A stretch of 64,000 nucleotides of DNA, from positions 1-64,000 of the forward strand of contig JAKCPI010011790.1 in the NCBI GenBank assembly GCA_023213315.1, in the 5' to 3' direction. Numbering within the stretch: position 1 is the stretch's first letter; each line of letters starts with the position of its first letter. The notes under the pieces were generated by a model. The model saw only the letters and a list, made by a program, of their open reading frames with translations, did not search any database and was not told where the DNA came from. Shown one piece after another: positions 49,260-59,315 of the stretch. Both the position numbers and the translations under genes were made by a program. The DNA is from Euborellia annulipes (lineage: Eukaryota; Arthropoda; Insecta; Dermaptera; Anisolabididae).

Positions 49260-49535
49260 ATTAGTAACATATTGGCTTAGGGAAGATTAATTTTCATAAG
49301 GACTTTCGGCCAGAAAAATATAATTTAAGAAAAAAATTATTCTTTTTTACTCAATCCAACAACAACTGTGATAATTCTTTCCTCAAAACTTCCTAATTTT
49401 ATAATTTGCGTATTACTCATATAAATATTTCGATCCCAGTGAAATGGAATCATCTTCAGTAATGCAACGGGTGTTTTGCAAAGCAAATGATTTTTTTCTG
49501 GCGAAAGTTCTTATAAAAGTTAATTAGTTTAGAAA
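49260..49535. repeat. Foldback element with hammerhead-like core
   Basis: Arms carrying TAATTTTCATAAGGACTTTC and the inverse GAAAGTTCTTATAAAAGTTA enclose a minus-strand core at 49412-49463. It reads TACTGAAGA, stem II GATTCC/GGGATC, GAAA, then TATTTATATGAGTAAT. Confidence 0.65.
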
Positions 49536-49763
49536 CGTTTCTACTAATATAGATCCCTTGGGATAAGCGGCTGAGAGTTTGAGCATATAAGAAAATTATA
49601 TTATAGTTATTATTGATGAAAAGCGTAAAAATAAAATGTACAGTGTAAAAAGTTAAAATGTGAGTGCCAAAGTTAAAAGGCTGGCTCTCTATGCGTTTTC
49701 TAAATTTAATTATTTCATTAAGAATATGAAAATTTTTTATGGGGGGTAGGTAGGGCCTTTAGA

Positions 49764-50079
49764 CAGTGGCGTAACGTACGCCTCCGTAAACCCCGCGATG
49801 CGGGGGGGCCCACGGACTAAAATTCTCTATCTCCTCAAGGCTCCGATAAAAACGGAAAAATTTAGATAAAAAAAATTATGAAAATTTCTCTTTGAGAGGG
49901 CCCGGAGCCCTCAGGGCTCCGATAAAAAAGGAAAAAAAAAAAGAAAATTTTCCTTTGGGGGGGGGCGGGGCCTCAGGGATATACGGTATTTTAAAAATAT
50001 TTTTTGTATAGTCTAATAATGGGGCCAGAAATAAAGGTTGCGGGGGGGGGGGGGGCAGCTAAAAAACGTTACGCTACTG
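49764..50079. mobile_element. hAT-like MITE, CAGTGGCGTAACG family
   Basis: The ends CAGTGGCGTAACGTACGCC and AAAACGTTACGCTACTG are flanked by CCTTTAGA and CCTATAGA, which differ at one base. It is 316 bp. The interior has repeated GGCTCCGATAAAAACGGAAA blocks, shared with 51831-53100. Confidence 0.85.
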
Positions 50080-50324
50080 CCTATAGATAGTACTTTCTGA
50101 GGTTTGGAATACCATTTTTCAATTATTTACACCATAGAGAAGCGTCATTTTATTAAAATCGAGTGAAAAATAAAAAAAAATTAATTTTATATTATAGATG
50201 TGGATAGGTCGATTTTTTCCATTTTCGATAACTTTAACATGCTATATTTCTTAAAGGGGTTGAGATTTCAAGTTGAAATTGGGGTTTTTCTCAGTCTCTT
50301 TTGACTGTACCTATGATCCTAAAT

Positions 50325-50423
50325 GCGCCTTTAAATTACCGAAATTAAGAAAAAAATTGTGTGCTGTGTGACCAGTTCACCCACCCCCCCCCCCCCGAGA
50401 AACACCTCTGGATCCGCCCTTGG
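50325..50423. mobile_element. Half copy of CAAGGGCGGATCC MITE
   Basis: It has one end (TCTGGATCCGCCCTTG) with the C run and the TTTAAATTACCGAAATTAAG segment found in 11358-11629. The other end is missing. It is embedded in the ACTTTCTCT dispersed repeat, whose text continues on its right side. Confidence 0.7.
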
Positions 50424-51900
50424 TTCTATGCTTGTCACACCAGATTTTTTGTATCTACATAATATGTAGACAAAACGAGGATATACATTTTAAAGAGCTA
50501 CTAAAAAATAATTGATTTTGAATTTTAATTAAAATAGTGCGAATTTTGAGAAAATTTAAAAAAACTCAAAAAGTACATCAGTAATCTTTGGAACATTTTA
50601 TTTAAAAGATTATTTTCGCCCCTACAGTTGGTACAGTCGGCTGTACATAACTTAAATCTAAAATTTCAACCTCTTAAGATATCGGGAAAAAATTATTTTG
50701 AACACAGACAACCATTTTCCTGACCACTTTGTTGATCTCAGGGGGTCTCAAAACGAATATTTCTACCAAAATCTTGCCTTGCTTGAATTTTTGACATGAA
50801 TGCAATACTTTCTAGCAAGAGGGGAAAGGGTGAGGGAGGGTATTTTAAACAACCCAGCGTAAACACTTCTTCAGGGAGGGGGTCAGCGTATGTTTAGAGT
50901 TTTTGCAAGTGGTCCATTCACCTTCAAATTTTTTTCATCATTTTTGAATTTTCTTCATCAAATTTGCCAATTTTTTTGGCATTCTGAACAAATGAGGGGC
51001 AGAAAAAAATTACTACAAAGTCGGGATTTGAACAAAAATACACGTTTTAAGACTCCTGGAGTCTAAAAAAATCTGTGTGATTGTTTGTAAAAGATATCTC
51101 AAAAACGGGTGTAAGGGAGTGTTCTGTGGGCAAATTCCTTTAAAAAATTCCTTGGCCATAGAAAGAACTACACAGAAGCACAAGGCCCTCACTGCCGGGA
51201 GATTTTTTACTAATTTTCTGTCACCTAATAAAATAAAATAGGGTCTATTTTCATATTAATTTAATTTAGTAATTCACCTCTTGTGAATATGTGGATAGCG
51301 ACAAAGAGTTACCCGAGTGAGACTGGCAATAAGGCCTTTTCTCTTTCTTAGTTCCTTCCCTCACATAAATCGTGCGACAGGCCGGCTTGTTTCTTCTCTG
51401 GGTCACATCTCTATTAAATTGAAAGTGCCAAGCTCAAATAGACATAAGGCCTGGATTGAAGAATATATTAAGGGAAAGTAATTAAATAAGGGCGAGTTTT
51501 TGGTTTCATAAATTCCAAACAAAGCTTTCATTTAAATTTTCAAAATATCATAATAGTAGTGAATCGATAAAATATTTCAGTCGTAAGGTCCGATCACCCC
51601 TGTCTCCAATTACACAGGGAACAGTGATTTTGTTGACCGAGTATTTGAAGCTATTCCTGGGAATTTGGGAAGCGCTGATTCCAAAAATGCCATCAGTTTC
51701 GCGTAGAGAAAATAAAATTATAATAGAAAATGTGCACTAATTTTATATGGCTAAAAGTTTAGAAAAATCGAATTTTTTAGGTTTTTTTTAACTTTGGACA
51801 CCCCTAATACAATTTTCTCCATCTCTGAATCAGTGGCGTAACGTACGCCCCCGCAGACCCCGCGATGCGGGAAGGCCCCGGATCTTGGGGGGCCCTCGGG

Positions 51901-52543
51901 TAGGGCTGGACGGTAATGGATTTTCATTACCGACCTCAATAATGAAAAAAAACCGGTTTTTCTCGAAAGTCGGTAAAAATTTTTTACCGCCCGCGGAACA
52001 ACCAAAGTTTGCCGCCGCGGAACATTTTTTTTCGCGGAACCAAAATTTTTTCCGTCCGAAAAAATATTTTACCTTTTTTTTAGAGACGCCAATTTTTTGC
52101 CGCCCGCGGAACAAATTTGGGGAACATTTTTTTTCGCGAACAAAATTTTTCTCAAAAAATATTTCCTTTTTTAGAGACGCCAATTTTTTGCCGCCGCGGA
52201 ACCAAAGTTTGCCGCCGCGGAACATTTTTTTTTCGCGGAACCAAAATTTTTCCCCGTCCGAAAAAATATTTTACCTTTTTTTTTAGAGACCAATTTTTTG
52301 CCGCCCGCGGAACAGAAATTTGCCGCCGCGGAACATTTTTTTTTCGCGGAACCAAAATTTTTTCCCGTCCGAAAAAATATTTTACCTTTTTTTTAGAGAC
52401 GCCAATTTTTTGCCGCCCGAATAGGTTTTTACCGACTTTCGAAAAAAAAACCGGTTTTTACCGAATTAGAGGTTCGTTACCGCGTTTTCGGTAAAAAATT
52501 TTTACCGGTTTTTACCGGTAAACCGGTTTACCGTCCAGCCCTA
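51901..52543. mobile_element. Nested hAT-like MITE with internal minisatellite
   Basis: The ends TAGGGCTGGACGGTAA and CCGTCCAGCCCTA are flanked by a perfect 8-bp duplication CCCTCGGG (51893-51900, 52544-52551). Inside, a unit of about 100-120 bp repeats three to four times. Each unit holds CCGCGGAACATTTTT, CGCGGAACCAAAATTTTT and TTTTACCTTTTTTTTAGAGA. Confidence 0.92.
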
Positions 52544-52653
52544 CCCTCGGGCCGCGCCGGGCTAAAAAACTGTAGCTCCGATAAAAACGGAAAAATTTAA
52601 ATAAAAAAAAAAAATGAAAATTTCTCTTTGAGAGGGCCCGGGGCCCTCAGGGC

Positions 52654-52921
52654 CAAGGGCGGATCCAGAGGTGTTTCTCGGGGGGGGGGGGGGTAATTTG
52701 GAGTGACTCGTCGCACAGCACACAATTTTTTCTTAATTTCAGTAATTTAAAGGCGCATTCTGTACTTGTTTGCCAGAATATAAATACAAATCAAATTTTT
52801 AAGTATTGATTTTTAAAATTTTACGTGAAAAATAAATTTTTTTGCAAAAAAAAGGTATTTTTTCAAATCTCGTGGGGGGGGGGGAATTACCCCCTTTACC
52901 CCCCCCTTGTATCCGCCCTTG
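52654..52921. mobile_element. Nested hAT-like MITE, CAAGGGCGGATCC family
   Basis: The ends CAAGGGCGGATCC and GTATCCGCCCTTG are flanked by a perfect 8-bp duplication CTCAGGGC (52646-52653, 52922-52929). It is 268 bp, nearly the same length as 11358-11629. Confidence 0.92.
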
Positions 52922-53401
52922 CTCAGGGCTCCGATAAAAACCGAAAAAAATAATGAGAATTTCTCTTTGAGAGGGCCCGGGGTCCTCAGAGTTCAGGGAT
53001 ATACGGTATTTTAAAAATATTTTTTGTATGGTCTAATAATGGGGCCCGAAATAAAATTTGCGGGGGGGGGGGGGGCCAGCTAAAAAACGTTACGCTACTG
53101 CTCTGAATGTAAAAAGCATAGTTTTACGATATTCTATAGTTCTTTAGCTTTCCAAAAATCATTCATTGGTGAAAATCTGTTAATTATTAATTAATTAATT
53201 ATGATCAAAAACGTCATCAAAGAAAAAACACCAGTAGACTCACTGGTCGAAAAAATGAACTTTTTTCTTTCTAAAGAATTAAGAAAGATATGAGATTCTA
53301 GAAATATTTTTCATGCTGAATTCAAATATTAATTTAGTTCATCCATTGGGCAAGAATTTTATGGGATATTAATTTGATTTTTTATTTATAATATTTAGTT
53401 T

Positions 53402-53690
53402 AGCTCAGGGGCCCACATCTTGTGGGTACGTGGATGGCGACCACGAGCTGCCCTAGCTGGGACTGGCAGTACTTCTGTTCTTTCCATGTCAGTCTCTTCC
53501 TTCTATATTTTCAACAAGCGTCCGACGGGCCGGCCTGTTCTTTTCCTTCCGGGTCGCAAAAACCCATGAACCGCCGACCCCGCACCCCTGGATTTAAGTT
53601 GGTTGTCTTTCCGAGCTTGAGGCGGGAAGCGAGCCATATCCACGAGAAGCTAATGAATCCTCTCTGAGTCACAGGTCACGGGCACTAATA
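53402..53690 (+). mobile_element. Short retroposon with CTCAGGGGCCCACATC head, longest copy
   Basis: The conserved head and GTGGGTACGTGGATGGCGACC block are followed by GGGCCGGCCTGTTC, ACCGCCGACCCCGC and further text ending near CTCTGAGTCACAGG. It extends beyond the other copies at the 3' side; boundaries are approximate. Confidence 0.7.
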
Positions 53691-53981
53691 TTTCTACAAT
53701 CTCATATATTTCTTTATTCTTGTGAAAGAAAAAAAGTTCATTTTTTTCGACCAGTGAGTGTACTGGTGTTTTTTCTTTGATGATGTTTTTGTTCATAATT
53801 TCGTTAATATTAAACAAATTTTCAAGAATGAATGGCTTTTGGAAAGCTAGAGAACTATAGAATATCGTAAATATATGTTTTTTTGCATTCAGGGATATCT
53901 AAAATTGTATTAGGGGTGTCCAAAGCAGAGGCGTACCGAGGCAGTTGGAGGCCTGGGGCGGCACTAGAAGAGGGTGCCCTA

Positions 53982-54333
53982 CAGTAGCGTAGCCAGGATT
54001 TCTGCTTGGGGGGGGGGGCCAAAAGTTTTATGAACCCCCCCCCCCCTTCTCCAAGAAACTAAAGTGGAGAAATTTTTTTTAGATAATATAATAATTATAA
54101 ATAAAAAAACAAATAAAAAAATTTTTTTTTTTTCATGAAATAAAAAATAATTTTAATACAAAATTCGTAAATATTAGAGATTTTTTCAATTATTTATAAG
54201 TTTGTTGTTAGATTTAGAATTTATGAGAGTTAATATAAATAATTATTAAAAAAAAAAAATCATTAGGGAAAACAATAGGTAATTTTTTGTTTTGGAGAAG
54301 GCTTTGGCCCCCCCCCCCCTGAATACGCCACTG
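53982..54333. mobile_element. hAT-like MITE, CAGTAGCGTAGCC ends
   Basis: The ends CAGTAGCGTAGCCAGGATT and GAATACGCCACTG are flanked by a perfect 8-bp duplication GTGCCCTA (53974-53981, 54334-54341). It is 352 bp and the same family as 55149-55290. Confidence 0.92.
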
Positions 54334-54988
54334 GTGCCCTATATTGAATTTTTTTTTTTTTTTTTTGGGGGGGGTAAAAATTTTCCCTGATCTCAAAAAT
54401 TTCGCCCGCGGAACGAAAATTTGCCGCCGCGGAACGAAAAACTACTTAATGAATATTGGAAGCCACTATTAGAGATTTGTCGATATCCTGTTGGTGGGGA
54501 AATTTCAATTTTTTTCTTAATGGTCGTTTTTCATTATAATTTCAATTTAAACTTATTAGATTTGTTTGATAATAGCCTTTTTTACTTTCTCTTACCTATA
54601 TATGTAATACCAGGTGATCAGCCCACCAAAGGCAGGCTGATCACCTAGGCAGAGAGCTTCGCCACCTCCACCCTGAGTCTTTTCTGTGGAAAGTTTTCTA
54701 ACAAAAATAATATTTTTTTATACACAATTTCTCTAAAATATAAAATCTTTATTTTTTTAAGCCTCATCTCAAATTTTATTAGGTGGTGGGTGTAATTTAT
54801 TTTTCACGTCTTAATACTCCGAGGAAAAATATCACAAATTTTATTAAAATCGAATGAAAAATAAAAAAATTCATTTTTTTAGGGGTGAGAGGCAAAACCG
54901 CTTTCTTAATTAGTAATTAACGTTTATAATTATAGTTATCCATTTTTAGGAACGTAAGGAATTGTGTGTTGTAATTTGATCATAAATA

Positions 54989-55381
54989 CAGTAGTCTTGC
55001 TAATCCAGTCTTCGATACTCCGGCATATCGACTAATCCGGCGTGTTGAAAAGTAATTTCTTCGGGATATTGCAGCAAAAAAGGAGTAATTTAAGAAAACA
55101 AAGTGACATTACAGATTTTTTCAAGAGATAAATATTAATATTTGCATTCAGTGGCGTATTCAGGGGAGGGCCCAGGGGGGACCGGTCCCTCCCCCCAAAG
55201 CCTTCTCCAAAACAAAAAAATACCTATTGTTTTCGGGTGTTCATAAAACTTCCCCCCCCCCCCCAAGTAGAAATCCTGGCTACGCTACTGTTTGTATTAT
55301 ATTAAATTTTTCGGGTAATCTGATATATTCAGAATCCAGATCCAGGCAGGCCCCTTTTAGGGCGGATTAGCAAGACTACTG
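54989..55381. mobile_element. pogo/Tigger-like MITE with nested hAT-like MITE
   Basis: The ends CAGTAGTCTTGCTAATCC and GGATTAGCAAGACTACTG are inverted, with TA before the left end. The copy at 55149-55290 is inserted in it. Confidence 0.8.
55149..55290. mobile_element. Small nested hAT-like MITE
   Basis: The ends CAGTGGCGTATTCAGG and CCTGGCTACGCTACTG are flanked by TTTGCATT and TTTGTATT (one difference). It is 142 bp, a short deletion form of the 53982-54333 family. Confidence 0.85.
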
Positions 55382-55399
55382 TTTATATCAATGTAAATA

Positions 55400-56040
55400 T
55401 ATAAAGTATAACCCTAATGAAAAAAAGTATATTTTTAGTTTTTTTAATTTTATTATTTTTTTTTAAATAACCAAGTAAAAATAAAATTTTTTTGTGCTTG
55501 AATATATTGTATATTTTTAGGGTTTAGGCTTTGCCTAGTTTTACTATCCTTATATTTGTATGCCGCCCGATAAAAAAAATATTTATTTTTATTTTTCTGT
55601 AATAGAGACATGTTTTAAACTTTACTACAAAAAAAAAAAACTGAAAACTAAATAAATAACCCCTGGCTGGAAATCGCTGCTATGTTTAGCAGGACAGTAG
55701 CCAGTAAATGTTTTCACGCGGAGGTGGAATGGGGAGGGGGGGGGGGTTGATTGATTGCACCACACATAGGCAAAAATAAATAATATTTTTCAAAATTTCT
55801 AACATAATTTCTCTATTTAATTAGAAGAAAGGAACTGGGCTGTTTTAATAAATATTCCCTCGTGACTCAAATAATCACTCCATTTTTTCCGGTTGTGAAA
55901 ATCATTCATCTTTTTTTTTTTTCAAAAAATTTTATAAATTCATCTTTGAATTGATGTCACACTTAGAGTAAGCCCCGGATTCTCCATGTCACAATTAGTA
56001 ACCTTTTGTTCAGGACCCGCCCCCTAACGCGTTACATAAT
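55400..56040. other. Intergenic DNA without recognised features
   Basis: There is AT-rich text with short G runs near 55735. No gene or complete element is supported. Confidence 0.45.
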
Positions 56041-56054
56041 GTGGACGACCCCCA

Positions 56055-56690
56055 AGTGGAATAAAAAAAAAGCTTTATATTTTGCTGCCGACGTTTCGAT
56101 GCTAGTCGCACTCATCCTCAGGGCAAGCAAAATTGTCAGAGTTTAGTACAAGTTGTGCGATTCTGAATTTTACTTTCTATTTAAATGAGCTGTCAAGCAG
56201 GGCGGATTTTGTTTTTTTATATTTAAGGTCTTTTTCGGCATCGGAGGCCATTTAGACCCCTCCCTATTTATTTACCGGTAAATGGATTGGTAGCCAATTC
56301 AATTTAAATACGAACTCAGTGGGGGCGATGGGTTGGAAGATTCAATTTGCAGGGGGGCCTCTCTCGGGGATGAAGTTTTTTTAAATAATACCTTCAAATA
56401 CTAGCACCGTTAAAGTTGAGACTTAAAATTGATAGTTTAAAATAAATATAAAAATATATTTTAGACAAAAAACCATAACTAGTTTTTAAAACTTTCAATT
56501 TTTCTCAGAGGGGGGATCCCCCCCCCTAATCTGCCCCTGGTGTCGAGTTTAAGGTTTGGTTGAAGAATAGTTTATTATGATTAATCATGAAATTAAAATT
56601 AAGTACCGCACAATTTTGCTTGCCCTAAGGATGAGTCCGAAACGTCGGCAACAAAATATAAAGCTTTTTTATTTCACTTGGCTGCTATTC
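56055..56690. repeat. Foldback element with GCCGACGTTTCG motifs
   Basis: Arms (AAGCTTTATATTTTGCTGCC and its inverse) end in GCCGACGTTTCG on the left and CGAAACGTCGGC on the right, with CATCCTCAGGGCAAGCAAAA paired to the inverse text. A GC-poor middle of about 430 bp separates them. Confidence 0.75.
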
Positions 56691-56991
56691 CTAGGAAGGC
56701 TCCCGTTTCTTTCTTCTAATTAAATATCTACAACCAGAAATTTTGTTTTTTGACATTTTGAGGAGGGGTTGTGAACCCACTGGCTACGGCCTTGATGGTT
56801 CTAAGATAAGCTATAAGAAATATCAGATTTCTCTTATCGGGAGGTGTTTCAAAAAATGACTAAAATATCCAGACAGGCAAAGCATGCAAGTTAAATAAAA
56901 TAAAGAAATAATTCAATAATATGTGTTGTGAGTTTATTAATTGTTTTGAAAAATATTGTCATTTTTTGTCTTATCACTCTAAAATTGTTCT

Positions 56992-57506
56992 TAGGCCAGT
57001 TTCACATCAGATCAAAGGAATCGCTCGCTTTATATCATGCTGGGTCAAATCGAATCTGATTCAATTTTTTTTTTTTTTTTTTTCAAAATTTGAGTAAACT
57101 TTTATTATTTTCAAGTTGATCGATAAAGGCGTATGATACACGAAATGAAAAAAATAGCTAGTCTATTAAACCATGAATTATAATTTTGGTGGAGAATTAT
57201 TTACTATTTCAAATTCAAGGAGAGACTAAAAGGGTAGGCAAACCGGACTTGCATCGGGTAGCCTATGATAGATGAATAAGCCAATATTTTTAAATTGAAT
57301 TTATTATCACGTATTAACAAATACAAAATTTTACATATATATTATTATTATTAATACAATGAACAACTTCAAACTGAGAATCTACACCAGAAAATGGAAA
57401 TTTTTTTTTACCAAATTATTGATTCTAAAAAAAAAAAAGTTTCATCTTTATTAATCAGATTCTTTTGACTCAGTATGATTCAGATTCGTATGTGAAAACG
57501 GTCTTA
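56992..57506. mobile_element. TA-flanked MITE, GGCCAGTTTCACATC ends
   Basis: TAGGCCAGTTTCACATCAGAT on the left is matched by TATGTGAAAACGGTCTTA on the right with a few changes, and TCAAATCGAATCTGATTC segments recur inside. TA bounds both ends. It is about 515 bp with no ORF. Confidence 0.65.
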
Positions 57507-57535
57507 TGATTAGCTTTACATGATTGTAACTACAA

Positions 57536-58341
57536 CAGGGGTCCCAAAACTTTCCAACCTGAGGGCCACAGTGAGTATTTCAATTCACTTTAGCATTCGG
57601 ACTTGGGCGATTTTTCATTAAAGAGAGTTTAATATTGTAAAGAACTTTAATTTGACTGCCAGCTCTTTCCTCCAGGAACAAATTAGAAAAATTGTATGCT
57701 GTGTAGAGAAAAGAATGGCATTTTCATTTATTAGGCCCTCTATGTTGACGTTTCGGTCATCAGAGGAGGGTCTTAACCAAGACCGAAACGTCAACATAGA
57801 GGCCCAATAAATGCTGACGTTTCGGTCTTGGTTAAGACCCTCCTATATTTCCGAAACGTCGGCATAGAGAGTCTTAACCAAGACTGAAACGTCAGCATGT
57901 TGGCGTTTCGGTCTTGGTTAAGACCCTCTATGCTGACGTTTCGGTCATCATAAGAGGGTCTTAACCAAGACCGAAACGCCAACATAGAGGGCCTAATAAA
58001 TAAAATATATTTAGCTGCTATTCTTTTCTTTACACATTAACGATTATCCAGCTATAAAATCCACATCTTGTAACATCTACTAAAAATTGAAAAAAAAAAT
58101 AAAAAATTTATGATGTTTATTTAATTTTGTGTTCAAAATCCTATATTATGGTTTAAATTTTGAAATGATAGAAATAATTTAACCAGAAGAATTTGTCCTG
58201 AATATAATTTAACAAATTAGAATCTTCATTGGAGAAACGGTAAAATGGAGATAACCGATAAAAATGTAAACTAAGATAAATTCATCTTATTATTGTATAA
58301 TCGCTGATTGTAGCTCTAGGCTCGAAGTTTGGGGATCCCTG
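57536..58341. mobile_element. hAT-like element with an array of inverted GACGTTTCGGTC hairpins
   Basis: The ends CAGGGGTCCCAAAACTTTCC and AAGTTTGGGGATCCCTG are inverted. The flanks AACTACAA and CTCTACAA match at 6 of 8 bases. Within it, 57735-58005 is a compact array of six or more alternating GACGTTTCGGTC and GACCGAAACGTC units separated by GGTCTTAACCAAGACC hairpins. Confidence 0.75.
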
Positions 58342-58349
58342 CTCTACAA

Positions 58350-59315
58350 AATAAATTTAAATCGCAGAAAAATTCCATGGTTTGGAAGTTTAATAAATAA
58401 GTTCTCTAGGTAGAATAGGATCCTTATATATATATATATAAGTTCCCTTTCTAGTTTAGGTAGAGGAAAGGAGAATCTACTTTCAAAGAAATTGACTCAA
58501 TTTTTTACTTTGTTATGTTTAACCCTTCACTCTCTGTTATCAAGATTTTAATAATAATTAAATAAAATTTTCTTCTATATTCATATTTTTTTTTAATAAT
58601 AAATATATGACAATTAAAATTATAAAGAATTAAATTATATATAAAAGTAATCTAGAAATTTTATTTAAAATGATCTTAATTTTTAACGAAAAAGTCAGTG
58701 AGTGATATGTTTGACATATTATTATTAGGAGTTATGTTTATAAAAATATAAATTAATTATTTAAATTTTGTTTTAACAAATCTAATATCATCTTTTGTTA
58801 ATTATATATTAAAATTACACATATTATATGTATAATTTTTTTAAATAACATATAAATATATAAATATATATATATTTATATATATACATTTTTCATAAAT
58901 ATAAAAGAAATGAATTTAATCTTTTAATTACTTAATACTGATTTCCAAAAAAAAAAAAAATATATATATATATATTATTAAAACTTAAAAAATGCATAAT
59001 TTGATTCTTGGAATATTATAGAAAAGTGAATGTTAATTTTTACTATATATATATATACATTATATACAATGGAAATTTCTAAAAAAAAAAAAAAAATTGT
59101 AAATATATTCACAGGAGAAAAAGTAAAATAAGATTAAAATTTTTTGAAACCACAAAAACTTATGCCACTTTAAAAAAAAAAGATTTTTTTTTAATAATTG
59201 CACAATTTGACTAGATATTTATTAATTTTTAGAGGCAAACAAAAAAATTATACTAAATATCAGTCTCACTCTCTCCACATGAAATCACTAGGTCTGCTGC
59301 CACTTAAATTGATTA
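58350..59315. other. Very AT-rich DNA with TA microsatellites; 3' flank of the minus-strand gene
   Basis: Several (TA)n tracts and A/T homopolymers are present. TTTATT at 59218-59223 reads AATAAA on the minus strand, about 95 bases after the stop of the minus-strand ORF, and is a plausible polyadenylation signal. Confidence 0.55.

Larger units (their letters stand above)
51831..53100. mobile_element. hAT-like MITE hosting two nested MITEs
   Basis: The ends CAGTGGCGTAACGTACGCC and ACGTTACGCTACTG are flanked by a perfect 8-bp duplication CTCTGAAT (51823-51830, 53101-53108). Two later insertions, 51901-52543 and 52654-52921, each with their own duplication, account for its 1,270 bp. Without them it is about 343 bp, close to its relative at 49764-50079. 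Confidence 0.92.

Noticed and set aside
51885..52494. Overlapping ORFs on both strands rich in Phe, Arg and Pro
   Set aside because: They are produced by the internal minisatellite of the nested MITE and do not form a known protein.
57791..57985. Repetitive 64-residue ORF
   Set aside because: It is translation of the alternating GACGTTTCGGTC hairpins inside a transposon.
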